Shown piece by piece: positions 21,629 through 32,900 of a stretch of DNA of 64,000 nucleotides. The notes below the pieces were generated by a model, which was not told the origin of the DNA, ran no database searches, and saw nothing but the letters and a program-made list of their open reading frames with translations. The stretch lies in assembly GCF_032118995.1 (NCBI RefSeq), contig NC_092653.1:24819202-24883201 (forward strand), in the 5' to 3' direction. Each line of letters opens with the position of its first letter. The stretch's first letter is position 1. A program made the translations under genes and the position numbers. Origin of the DNA: Asterias amurensis. Lineage: Eukaryota > Echinodermata > Asteroidea > Forcipulatida > Asteriidae.

Positions 21629-22778
21629 CTTGCCGGTGGAGACAGCGCTGCACTTTGTTCTCTCGATCTAAGGCTTATCACTGTTCGTGTAAAAACTAGA
21701 CTCACCTAATAATGGTTGATATATTTATACTGTTTTCGGGTTGAATGTCTGTGTACTGATCATAGACGGGACCAATTCAAGCTGTTCTAATTAATTCAGC
21801 TGTGGTTGTTGCAGACATATTGTTCTCCTGCCATAGGCGTCCAATTATCACAACAAAGCTGCATTCTCTCCGAAAGCTGACAGCAAATTGAATAAATCAA
21901 CAACGCAGTATCAGGTAATCAAAAAAATTACAGCTGTCAGGAATCATCTTCGTTATAATTGCACAGACAATAGGTGAGCAATATGCAGTCAATATTGAGC
22001 AATAGACAGTCAATAATTGACCCAGTGGTTAATTGCGATCGCACTTTGACCATCAGGATACAAGTCATCGGTGTATGTATTAAAGAAGAGTGGACATTAA
22101 AACGTCCTCATTGCGTTGAAACTGGATATACCAATTAATGATACTGACGTACTGGACGTCCTCGACTTGCTTTAACTGTGAAAAGTCCATAATCATCACA
22201 CAAGGAAAAACACTTTCCAAACAGGATTTCTGCTGGTTGAGAGATACGATGGTATATATAAAAATAACCCTCGTAAAAAATGTGTGTTGCTAATGAACCG
22301 TATCGCAATTATAGTGTTTTCCAGCACTTTGGCCCTGCATTGCTCAATTGCAAAACAGAGCTAAGGTGAAAATTAGTAAAAGGGAGAGATAACGTCAATA
22401 TCGTATGATCAATACGTTTATCGTTTTTAATTGATTAATAATCCTTTAATATCGTGCATTTATTTTTCCACGTTATGGTCAGTGGAGTGGAAATAATAGG
22501 CGTCATATTAAACTATGTTTAATTAAAAAGCCGCTATTTATAACTGAGATTGTTTTACACACTACGTAAACACAAACCTATCGTGTGCGTGAAAGAATGA
22601 CGTAACAAGCGTGAGCAATTAATGTGCAACATTGTGTTTCAAGGCAGCCGAGTGTAAAATTGTCATCGGTTTTTAGTCATTCATTGGTTATCAAAGGGAG
22701 GAATTACATTCTGCATGAGGATAAGAAACATATCTTTGGGGGTAATTCTAGCAACAAAAGTGTAGCAGTATAATGCCA
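21629..22778. other. Upstream region of receptor 2, no element recognised
   Basis: AT-rich DNA without open frames of note. A CAATAGACAGTCAATAATTGACCC-like internal duplication lies near 21980-22022. No promoter motif is clear enough to call. Confidence 0.35.
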
Positions 22779-22996
22779 CACCCAACCTAGACTTGACTGA
22801 AGTCCCAATCCCATGCCACTGCCAGAAAACTAATGTTTTGTGATGCTCTACATTCCCCAACCTGTTCTCGGGACCACATTTTGACGGCGAGCGCGCACTG
22901 TACTGTATGCTACGGTTTGTTTGATAGGAAAGTTGGCGTGATATGCTTAGGGAGATCTCACACGAGAATGGGACTTGAATCAAGTCTACACCCAAC
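22779..22996. mobile_element. Short TIR transposon (family T9), second copy
   Basis: The element at about 22788-22988 has ends TAGACTTGACTGAAGTCCC and GGGACTTGAATCAAGTCTA. It is flanked by CACCCAAC on both sides (22779-22786 and 22989-22996), with the ninth base differing (C/T). The termini and the internal symmetry match the copy at 5884-6050, and the interiors differ. There is no coding capacity. The 109-codon minus-strand frame overlapping it is not a gene. Confidence 0.8.
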
Positions 22997-23094
22997 TCTT
23001 CTCCCCTCACCCAGTCTTCGCGATTGCCAAAGACCTTTATCAGTGTTAAACAGTAAGCCTATCTGGTCTCGATTTTAAAGTGGCAACGAGTGTT

Positions 23095-23230
23095 AGACCG
23101 TGTCCGAATGTGCGGCTACGGCTACAGCTACGGCTAGATGTCCGCGTCATCATGTGTTAAAGTATGGCAGGCCCTTAGCTACACCCTTAGCAACAGCCGT
23201 ATCCGAAGCACAAGTCGTACTTAAACTACA
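23095..23230 (+). repeat. CGGCTACGGCTAC repeat
   Basis: Contains GTGTCCGAATGTGCGGCTACGGCTACAGC and AGCCGTATCCGAAGCAC. A diverged, partly inverted relative lies at 33130-33245. It is an interspersed repeat of unknown class. Confidence 0.4.
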
Positions 23231-23715
23231 GAGGGCGCAATTTTCCTGACAGTAACCGGTACTCGTGGATTTGCACGCACGACCTTTATGACGTTATTAT
23301 TAGAAAGCTGCTGGTATACATTATTGAGTTTTCTTTTCAATTACAGTTATGCTTCGGTTAACATAAACCAATACTGGATACTAATTATAACCAGCAGCAT
23401 TTTTACAACATAGTTTTCTGTGCATGCAGGTTTTAGTGACACCCCAGTTCACAAAAAGATTGTGTGGTAGAAATAATGTCAATGGCTCTGGCCATTTGCA
23501 GACAAATTATTGACAACACTATGAACAAATATTGAATATGTATGTAATTAAATTAACTACAATCTTCGTTGGTGTGTATACTTGTGATCGTTTATATCTG
23601 TTACCATTTCTTTGTATGGTGTGTTTATTGGATATAGGTGGAAAAGAATTAGGACATAATTTACTCTATCAAAAACCATGTCTTTTTCGATTGATGAGGA
23701 CATGAGGGTACATCG
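23231..23715. other. Intergenic DNA, nothing supported
   Basis: An 80-codon minus-strand frame (23557-23799) is AT-driven and runs into the AAT microsatellite. CTGCTGGTAT and ATAACCAGCAG form a loose inverted pair about 90 bp apart near 23310-23400. Confidence 0.35.
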
Positions 23716-23990
23716 TTTAATAATAATAATAATATCGAAGTCTGTTATATAGCGCACGTATCCACCAAACAAGGTACTCAAGGCGCAAAGTATATACAAA
23801 CTTTCAGAAAGATAGGTTTATTGCAGTGATGAATTCTGAGACCCATTTATTTAGCACCTTATAAGGGTTTACAAGGTGCTACGGTGTATATAGCAGCCAC
23901 AGCCAGGAACACCGGGGAAGTGCACTGGGTTCTCTTTTACATGCGTTATACAACACATGTGTACCCCATAAACACTTATTTCACGGCAAA
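23716..23990 (+). repeat. (AAT)n-linked TATATAGCGC repeat
   Basis: A short AAT microsatellite is followed by GTCTGTTATATAGCGCACGT, ACAAGGTACTCAAGGCGC and GGTGCTACGGTGTATATAGC. Similar AAT-plus-ATATAGCGC combinations lie at 50569-50650 and about 52995-53020, pointing to a short interspersed element family that carries or inserts into AAT tracts. Confidence 0.5.
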
Positions 23991-24424
23991 TGTGTTAACC
24001 AATTACAGGAGGAAAAGGACGGTCCCTCAACTTCCACACAACGATTCCACCAGGGTAAATCTTTTCGCTAACAGGGGAAGGGTGTTTCTGTGTCCCTTTG
24101 CAACTGCATTTCAGTGCACTGAAAACCAACATTCGTATGTGGTGTTCGTCATTTTGTGAAAAGAAACAGCCCCAGCTGTGCAACCTACAAAATAAATCTC
24201 CTTTTCTAGAAATCTGTGAGACGATCAATACAACCGCATGCAGACTGTAACTCGACATGGTCACGCCGATAATGTTCAGATGACAACTCACAATCAGAAA
24301 TGTTTCTTGGAAGACAACAAGAAATGCATCAGCGTGACTTCATTAAGATTGTATGATTGCAACTCTCAAGATATAAAAACAATAACCAACACTGAAACCC
24401 TATAAATATAGTATCTCTCACACT

Positions 24425-25090
24425 CGTCAGTCTCATGACGATGACCAGAGCAAGCTAGTCGAAACGTCGAGACCCTAAGAACTCACTCCGCAGTAGTAAA
24501 GTTAATAACGAAAAGTCCCCTCGATCCACTAATGGAAGGTAGTAGTCCCGACAAATGTCCTACCTTCTTTCCAGGTAGTAGTTATTAAAGGCAGTGGACA
24601 CTATTGGTAATTGTCAAAGACTAGCCTTCACAGTTGGTGTATCTCAACATATGCATAAAATAACAAACCTGTGAAAGTTTGAGCTCAATCGGTCATCGAA
24701 TTTGCGAGATAATAATAAAAGAAAAAAACACCCTTGTCACACGAAGTTGTGTGCATTTAGATGGTTGATTTCGAGACCTCAAGTTCTAAACCTGAGGTCT
24801 CGAAATCAAATTCGTGGAAAATTGCTTCTTTCTCGAAAACTATGGCACTTCAGAGGGAGCCGTTTCTCTCAATGTTTTACACCATCAACCTCTCCCAATT
24901 ACTCGTCACCAAGAAAGGTGTTATGCTAATAATTATTTTGAGTAATTACCAATAGTGTCCACTGCCTTTAAACAGGACGGTTCTTTTCAGAATTGAGAAG
25001 TCTCCCGAATTCCGAAATCTACACCGCGATAGTAGAATATAATAGCAAGACAAGTTCTCAAAAGAAAATATAATCCATACCCAGCAAGCA
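24425..25090 (+). repeat. Repeat with hammerhead-like core and histone-type hairpin (family P), split by a MITE
   Basis: The left part (24425-24594) has TGACGATGACCAG ... CTAGTCGAAACGTCGAGACC. Stem II pairs GACCAG with CTAGTC (one mismatch) and a short stem I pairs TCTC with GAGA around the core. The first core base is A instead of C. The right part (24972-25090) begins ACAGGACGGTTCTTTTCAG, a decayed histone-type hairpin (GGTTCTTTTCAGAATT). An M1 MITE at 24595-24971 separates them. Hammerhead motifs are known in Penelope-like retroelements; that link is inference here. Confidence 0.5.
24595..24971 (-). mobile_element. TTAA-flanked MITE (family M1) nested in family P repeat
   Basis: A full-length copy of 377 bp in reverse orientation. 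It starts TTAAAGGCAGTGGACACTAT and ends AGTGTCCACTGCCTTTAA, with the internal hairpin around GAGACCTCAAGTTCTAAACC. It interrupts the repeat that continues at 24972. Confidence 0.85.
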
Positions 25091-25199
25091 AGATGGTTAC
25101 CAAATATACATTGATACTTCCCCCAGTACTTCCCCCAGATTAAAATGGCTTAGTCGCTTAACCTTTACATACTGGGCGACTTTGTTAGGGTACCAGTCA

Positions 25200-25322
25200 G
25201 CCCCGGTGTGTGGCGGTTTTGTTTTCTAGGACGAACGTGTGCAGATAATTACCCACGTTCGTCCTGGAAAAAAAGAACGCCACACACCGGGGTCGACCCA
25301 GGGAAGCTAAACGAACGCACCC
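25200..25322. repeat. Foldback hairpin joined to a T2 element end
   Basis: CCCCGGTGTGTGGCG ... AGGACGAACGTG is followed, after about 14 bases, by CACGTTCGTCCT ... CGCCACACACCGGGG, giving arms of about 38 bp. The distal part (GTCGACCCAGGGAAGCTAAACGAACGCACCCA with breaks) is the right end of family T2. Confidence 0.65.
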
Positions 25323-26595
25323 ATTGTCACCCACTACAAATTCCGATACTTCACCACGTAATACCTCATATATATAATAATCTAACTTATAATCAACAAA
25401 CAATATATCTTTAAGGGACCCCAGGGCGTACTGTTTGGTTGCTTCTCTTTGCAAAGTGCACAGGCGGGATTGGCACAGCAGAAGGCTGAGTGTGATGACA
25501 GAGATGACGCGTCTCAAGTACTGTAGCGTGTGGAGTAAGATGGAGAGATTGGTTTGTGCCAAATACTGGGAAGAATCAATAAAGTCATGTTAGACCACGT
25601 ATCCAAGGGTTCAAGACTACAGTTTAAAGGGAGGATGCAGAAGTGGAACAGACTTGCCTTTCAAGCCAACATTTACAGTCATATTAGTATAAATATTGTC
25701 TTGACACTTTGGTACTTTTTGAATGCAAGTTCGACCCAAAGAAGGTTAAGCAACTCTTTGTAAGGGGCTACAAGAAGATCAATTATTTAATGCGAAAAAA
25801 TAAAACTCAGGGGAGCTGAAGGATAGGAATTTACTTCTTCTAAAAAAAAAACAGTCTTACTTACACCAGGCAAGTTCAAAGGAGATGCAGTAGGTACGTG
25901 GAACAATGTAATGTCTCCCTTTTGAACATCTCAGTAAATCAACAGTGTATGAGTGCATGGGATAAATTGCGTCTTATAATAATAACTTTGCCTCTTATAT
26001 ACCCTTGAGCAAGTTCTGTCTTTCTTTCCAAAAACTGAACATTTAAGAGGTTTAAACAAACATAGGCTAAAACCTCAAGTTTTCAAAAACTTTGTCGTGA
26101 ACACAGCGTTACTCCACGTGGGTAATCCACTTAGACCGTTAAAGACTTGGCAGATTGAGGGGCGTGTCACTATAAGAGTCGAGGGATTTAAAAGCAATTC
26201 CCTTCTCTGAGTGACCGGATTTCTCCACGCTGTGTTGATATTCGGTCAACAACCTCGACCTCTGATCAAAAGTGGGCTGTTTTAAGACCATCTGGCATTA
26301 CATGTACTATTCAGAGTTTAACAACGTCTATTTATAGAGCGTTTTTGAAAACGTGAATTATGCATGGTCTCTGGTTTAAGCCTGCTTGAAGTCCATCAAG
26401 TTAATGTGAACGGTATCAAAGCTACTGACGAAGCCCAAGCCTTACCCAAATCCAACGCCTTGCTTTCGAAAATGTTACTATACAGGCTGATACATCACTG
26501 TTACCCGTTACAAGTCCTAGCCAGTTCCCCAATTGGCTACGACCATCTTTGCTGGATCCCATTCACAGTTTACAACATCTTGTTAACACAAACTT
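25323..26595. other. Intergenic DNA, nothing supported
   Basis: A 121-codon minus-strand frame (25197-25562) begins in unique DNA and runs into the foldback repeat, so it is not credible as a gene. No other structure was recognised. Confidence 0.35.
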
Positions 26596-26935
26596 AAAGG
26601 CAAAGTTTATCTTTTGGTTTCTGGAACCGTTTGATTGTTTCAATCCTACATAAATACAGACATAATACAAGTAACATATGCAAATTCATTTCAAAGAGTG
26701 GTAGCGTTTTTAAATACTGCCGAACGGAGCGATTATATCCACGCAGGAAGAATAACCCACTGAATACATAATCTGAGAGACATTTACTGTCAGTAGTGCA
26801 TCTCTGATTCAAATTTGGGGGATCAAAACTGATTCAAAGTGAAATGAATCTCAACATTCTTTACACTATCGAAAGCTGCTGTAACCAAGTAAATTTGTAC
26901 AGCCATTAATTTTCAGAGTGATTAACAAACTGAAT
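26596..26935 (+). repeat. Interspersed ~350-bp repeat, copy 3
   Basis: Shares AAAGGCAAAGTTTATCTTTTGG, GGAGCGATTATATCCACGC, GAAGAATAACCC, TCAAATTTGGGGGATCAAAAC, CTTTACACTATCGAAAGCTGC and AAGTAAATTTGTA with copies 1 and 2. It is non-coding. Confidence 0.6.
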
Positions 26936-27002
26936 CTTTCTCTATAGTGCAAAGTTAATCCACGCATTTTAACAACGAAAGTCGAAACTCCTTTAAATTT
27001 GT

Positions 27003-27300
27003 CTCACCCTGTGTGAGATTTGTTTTATTCTACTTTCTCCGACGGATTGAACAACGATAGCCACAAACCCCGACGCTGCGATTCCCTTCGACTATGTCGC
27101 AGCGTCTCGCAGACAGACAGAAGCATCGGCAGGACTACGGCTCGCTGTTTCGCCATTCGAGGGGGGAAATCCTTCGATCCATTGCTGCCGCGTTTTGGCT
27201 TTCTTTCATCGACTGCTTGGAAGATCGCGTTTCGAGGGCAGAGTGGCGTCCATGTGACCAATGTGTGGCCACCTGCTGCCCTGAGGACCTGATCCCATAG
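27003..27300. other. CpG-rich island, possible exon or promoter of unknown gene
   Basis: About 300 bp with clearly higher GC and CpG content than its surroundings. It is open in several frames on both strands (for example 27025-27384 minus and 27094-27300 plus). None of the translations shows a recognisable domain and no strong splice donor fixes a frame. It could be a first exon, a promoter or a young GC-rich repeat. Confidence 0.3.
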
Positions 27301-28309
27301 GAGAGAGCTTAAGTAGTCCCTAACTTCATCCCTAGATGCTACACTAAGACGATGGTACACTGAGAGACAAGGGAGATGTTGCAATCTGGGAGGGATTGGG
27401 AGGCTCTGATTATGAATATTGCCGGATATCTGGGGAAAGTGAGTGATCGTTGGATTGCGTTTTATCCCAGTTTTAATATGATGATAATAACAATATTGAT
27501 AGTGAGGTGGTCTGTAGAGGAATGAGTTGGTTTATACAGGTATAAGGGGTAATGATATTGGAATATCTAATGAAGTGATTGCAATCGTTAGCGATTTACA
27601 CACTCACATTTTACACACTCCTATTTGATTCATATCCTCTTTTCAGCATCATCTCATCGCATCATTCATGGGGCGGCCATTTTGTTTTTACTCCAATATA
27701 ATCATTGTAACCAAACCGAGGCTTGAAGGCAACAGACTCTGGTTCTACGTTTGTGAAATACTAGCATCCATTACTGTTGTTGGATACAGGGGACATGACC
27801 AAGATAGTGCCTGCATGATCAAGGTCTATGGTGCATAAATGATTACGGGAAACAAAAACCCTAACCGCTCCCCTCACCAAGTCAAGCCAAAGTATTTGAA
27901 ATAGGAAAAAGTTGGGGAGGATAATCAAGTTCATCTTCACGAATGTAGGGATCATGGAGATGATGATGACAATCATGAAAATAACACTGATTTGGATAAG
28001 TGTGAACAACGAATACAAGATGTATGTCGTTTGGGCTTCAGTGCCGAAGAGCGAACGATACAATGTACAACACCTTCAAACAAACAAATCAATACTATAG
28101 TGTTGAGGAGGAATGATAAGCTTCAATGTGACAATAGGGGCAAAAACATTCCATTGAAGATGACAATCAATACAAAATATGTCCCCTATACACTGGACGA
28201 TCATGACAATGGTGACGCTTTTACAAGGACATTGACCACTTTGACGCAGGAATGTCTGCGATGCACCTAGAAATCGGCTCGATGACAAAAGATAAACAAC
28301 AATTATTAA
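27301..28309. other. Intergenic DNA, nothing supported
   Basis: Overlapping frames of 62-100 codons between 27761 and 28288 on both strands show no domain or splice support. No repeat boundary was recognised. Confidence 0.35.
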
Positions 28310-28975
28310 AAATAGATGATAACAGATTTCACAATATTACAAAAGACAACAAAGGTGTCAACAGATGACAAATACGTCGAAATATTGTGACCGATGGTAA
28401 TTATTTCAAACGATTGCATAACATGACCCAAATGACAAAGATGTTAAAAAGTGACAGAAGATGACAATACCAAGAAGACTCGTCGTAATCCTCATTGTCT
28501 TTAAATAAGTGACTAAAATGTGACAAGCGTGTCTACAGAATGACGACGAAGACGTCGAAAGATTTCATCACACGACCCAAATGGCAAAGGTATCAAATCG
28601 TGACACAAGATTGACAGAGTGAAGCAGACTCATCGTTAATCCTCATTATCTTTAAATGAGTGACTAAAAGATGACAACAAATGACAAAGGTGTCAACATG
28701 TGACGAAGACGTCAACAGATCGCATAACATGACCCAAATGACAAGGATGTCAAAATGTGACAGAAGATGACAATACCAAGAAGACTCGTCGTAATCCTCA
28801 TTGTCTTTAAATACGTGACTAAAATATGACACAAGATGACAAACGTGTCAACAGAATGATGACGAAGACGTCGAAAGTTTGCATCACATGACCCAAATGA
28901 CAAAGGTGTCAAAACGTGACAGAAGATTGACAGTGTGAAGAAGACTCATCGTAAATCCTCATTATCTTCAATTAA
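28310..28975 (+). repeat. Higher-order minisatellite, monomer ~150-160 bp, dimer ~310 bp
   Basis: The marker CATGACCCAAATGACAA (or a close variant) recurs at about 28422, 28571, 28728 and 28887. Units 1 and 3 share GACAATACCAAGAAGACTCGTCGTAATCC. Units 2 and 4 share AAGATTGACAG(A/T)GTGAAG and AGACTCATCGT. The array is therefore two copies of an A-B dimer, strongly enriched in TGACA, GTGAC and GACGTC. The 66-79 codon minus-strand frames are by-products. Confidence 0.8.
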
Positions 28976-29159
28976 CTATAACTACTTTAAAGCCACGATT
29001 GTTTCCACAGAACCACTCATTCAATTCACCGTCTACAACTTGGAGGTGTGTCTTATTCAATTTGGTATCTAATTAACCCAGCGTACAACAGTATCTTTTA
29101 TGGCAATGTTCATTCCTCGAAGTAATAATATTACAAGCACGATGAAGCTAATCTGTGAT

Positions 29160-29851
29160 TGTTGTTGCATCACGGAGAGACCCGATCAATTTGTCATTTA
29201 CCTTCGGCCTGTCCCGAGCGGAAACGCCAGCGCAGCATTTGCATAGCCTACCTCGGAGTTTTTAATTAAAGAAACAGTTGAGTCTGGATTGGATACAGTT
29301 GTATCTTCGACTGAGCTTTCTTGGCGAGTAGAGTGGTGCCTGCGCTATGCATATAAATCGCTGCGGGGGACCCTACTTTCTACTTGTTGCATATCACAGT
29401 GGTGGACCAGAGGGGGTGGTCAAGTCAACATAGGCTCGCCGCCGCTGCCATACGTACACGACGCTGGCTCAATCCCTTGCTTGGGTGGTTGTATTCTACA
29501 TCAGCAACATCGGGGTTTCTTTCTTAACCCACTTCAGCGAGGCAGGCCCATGAGCGCTGATCGGATCCGTCAGACCTGTTGCATGCATGCAGCTCCCGTC
29601 AATCAGGGCTTCTGATTTTTTTTACATCCATGAATCGGACTTTTTGCCTCTTCACAACAGCTCCTTAGGTCTCCTTCAGACAGAAAGTCTCGGTAACTAC
29701 GGCTGAAAAACACTCACCGAACGGAATTCAGTTTTTTCTACTTCGTCTCTGAAGTGAAAAAGTTCGTAGACGTTCTGAGGGTTATTGAATACTTTTTTTT
29801 TTGTTCGGCCAAGGACGAGTGTGGAGTGTTAAAAACAGATACAAATCTACC
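29160..29851 (+). promoter_or_regulatory. Putative promoter and 5' untranslated region of the SLC6 gene
   Basis: This stretch is more GC-rich than its flanks and ends at the inferred start codon at 29852. A TATA-like ATATAAATCG lies at 29351-29360, which would place a transcription start near 29380. The 108-codon frame at 29289-29615 has no recognisable domain and is treated as leader sequence. Promoter and start site are inference. Confidence 0.35.
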
Positions 29852-29924
29852 ATGAGGACTGATAGTGCTGTGACAACTACTAGCAATAACCCTAAATTTT
29901 ATGGGATCAACATGAACTCCAACG
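29852..29924 (+). CDS. SLC6 exon 1 (N-terminal cytoplasmic tail), inferred
   Basis: ATG opens a 24-codon frame ([12 protein letters not shown]...) ending in the strong donor G|GTATGT in phase 1. The acceptor at 36154-36155 (pyrimidine-rich tract, CGAGCAG|CAC) supplies the two bases completing an alanine codon and continues in the correct transporter frame ([12 protein letters not shown]). The joined N-terminus before TM1 is about 60 residues, normal for monoamine transporters. Alternatively translation starts at 36134 without this exon, giving nine different residues. Confidence 0.6.
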
Positions 29925-32900
29925 GTATGTATAAATCATGATCTGCGTTTGTAATTTAATTTGACCTAAAATGTGGGGAAAGAAAGTAACCATCAGTTTG
30001 CAGTCAAAAGTTTACCGAACTTTACCGACGGCATCAGAGAGGTGCTTTGTTATAAAAATGTGGGCGGAGTGTTATTGGCAATTAAGGAGATCACGGCTCG
30101 CCTAAACTGTGAATAAAACCGGGTTGGGGCGTAATGGTCTTATTGTTATTTCAATTCCTGAATGAGATCCTAGAGGCCTAGGGAAGGGATATTAACAAAG
30201 TTGGAATCCAATGAGGAATTTGAACTGGATGCAATTATAACAACTGTGGCTTTTTAATATTTTAAAGGCAGTGGACACTATTGGTTGTTGTCAAAAACTA
30301 GCCTTCACAGTTGGTGTATCTCAACATATGCATAAAATAACAAACCTGTGGAAATTTGATCTCAATCGGTCATCGAAGTTGCGAGATAAAAATGAAAGAA
30401 AAAAACACCCTTGACACACGAAGTTGTGTGCGTTTAGATGGTTGATTTGGAGACCTCAAGTTCTAAATCTGAGGTCTCAAAATCAAATTCGTGGAAATTT
30501 ACTTCTTTCTCGAAAACAATGGCACTTCAGCTCAGGGGAAGCCATCTCTCACAATGTTTTATACCATCAACCTCACCCCATTACTCGTCACCAAGAAAGG
30601 TTTTATGCTAATAAATTTTTGAGTAATTACCAATAGTGTCCACTGCCTTTAAGTTGGTGGTGCCGGATTTAGCACAGCTTTCCAAAACAAAATTGCTAAG
30701 TTATTGTTTTTGCTCATTATAAAGGGCGCTTATTAATGACAAATGCAGAATAAGACATCACTGGTTCTTAAAATGTCCACCCATGATATTTAAACATAAT
30801 TTAGTACTAGTAGCCAAATGAAGGGTATAGCAGTTGATGAATTAGGCCCAAGTCATTTTAATTTGTGTATACACCATAATATCTTAGGGGAGGAAGTGTC
30901 GGCTCTGCAATATTGATCTTGTTGAAAGGGACTTTAAAATAACCTACTGAGTTATTTGTTTCACATAACTCGGGAAAGTATTGCGTGTACAGCACATAAA
31001 ATACACTGGTGTTAAGAGTAACAAACAAATAATATTGAATTATTTGTTTAAAGGCTAACCTATCAGTCACGTATGACTAGCGTTATTGTAAGATGTGGTA
31101 AATAAATTGATTAGACGGATTAGAATGAACGCGTGGAACGAGTTCACTTCTGGCGTAAGATGAGAGTCAATCGATGCGGACTTTTAAGGTTTCCGTTCAT
31201 GGACACATTGTGGTGAAACTTCAACATTTAACTGTCATGGAAATTAAATGACATGGATTAGTTTACCGATACATATCTAAACCATTGTGGGCCCAGGCAC
31301 CAGTCCACCGGTGAACAGTCAATAACTTTCCACTGCACTTGTAAGGCTTGAAGCTAAGATTTCTGAAGTAGTCACAAACTTTTGGTCAGCACAGCGTAGA
31401 AATGTACATTGCTTGTTGTCGTGTGTTTAAACAGATACACTTGACACCACTTTCACTTCATGAAAAAAACCTGCGATTCAGCAGAGCAATTGTCAAAATA
31501 TTTGTTGTAAGTACTCTTAACTATATAAAAATGATTTTTCCAACACGACCAAGTTGCACACTGCGTCCATGATTTTTACGCAATGTGTGGAAAGCACCTC
31601 GCCGGAATCGAACCACACATTTGAGAAAGTCCACTTGTTGGAAGTTGGCAAAATGCACCTTAAGCAAACAATCACACAGAACGTTGTCTCAGCCAATACT
31701 TTAAACTGAACTTAACATCTTCTCCGAAGGGAATACGATGAGCCTTATGTAGAACCATATACATAAACCATAAAGCAAGGACTATGGTCTATGCATAAAC
31801 TAAACATTATAAAGGTTGGTTTTATGTATTATGTTTTAGATTCAAATTCTCTTTAGGTGGAGGGGAACAGTTCCATGATACTTTAAGTATGTCATCAATA
31901 AACAGTGTCCTCTGTTAAGCAAAACATGTCTTTTCTGTTCTAAAGTTTAATTACTTTAACATCTCTCTGACGCGTACAGAAATACCAATATTATCAACAA
32001 GCTTGTGTACAATATATTTTTTAAATTTATATCGAGCAGCTGCAAACGTTACAAACCAAAAGGGTCTATGGTATAACTTCAATAAAATACATATAAACCC
32101 AGCAGAGCCTTTTCTCGAAGGCTAAAGCTTTAACCTTCAAGAAAAACTCTGCTTCGGGTTGAAACGTCAAACCATGTACTATTTTTTGTGCATAATAAAT
32201 GTCCAGCATATCTTTACATAAATGTTGATTTGCCGTGCTCTCTCTGCAGCTCAGTTTTCTCTACCAATAAATAACTATTTCCGCAAAGCTCTCGCTCTGT
32301 CTAACACCAACATGAAAGCCCCTTGTACGATATTTTGAAATCAGACATCAGGGCACCTGCGCGTGGTGGTCCAGCTCAATGCACCAACGATCAATTCTTC
32401 AGAATGGTTACCATAGTGACGTGGTCGATGACGTCACTGCCCATGGTAACCTTAACATCTTGTGTGTTTGTTCACAAGCACAGTGCCACCTAGTTTTGTC
32501 TGAAACTGAAGAAAGGCGGCGAGTTGAAAGTTTCACACGTTGTAAACACATGGAGTAAATACGTGCAAGGACATTGGTACCGAAATAGTGGATATAAGAA
32601 ACGGCGATGATCCAAATCACACAAACACCAATATGCTTCAATACCTTCTAACAATCCCCATACCATCCCCCGTCGATGCAGCATAACTATCATTCTATCA
32701 CGCGAAAGATATAACCTTGTGTCTATTTAATAGACAAATAAATTAAAATGCTGATACTCTGTCACCTAAAAATAACAACTCGGTAAAAAAAATCTTCCCG
32801 TTAACATCCGACCCAGCACAAAATATGTTTTTAAAATGCATCTTAAATGTCACCCAGTGGATTCACTTTCCTATCATACTTTGGTGCAAGACTGAGTGGA

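Noticed and set aside
27025-27384. 119-codon minus-strand frame
   Set aside because: Open frame is explained by GC-rich composition; several frames on both strands are equally open and none has a domain. Reported only as a CpG-rich island.
28310-28975. CRISPR-like array
   Set aside because: Units are ~150 bp without constant short repeats and unique spacers; the genome is animal. It is a minisatellite.
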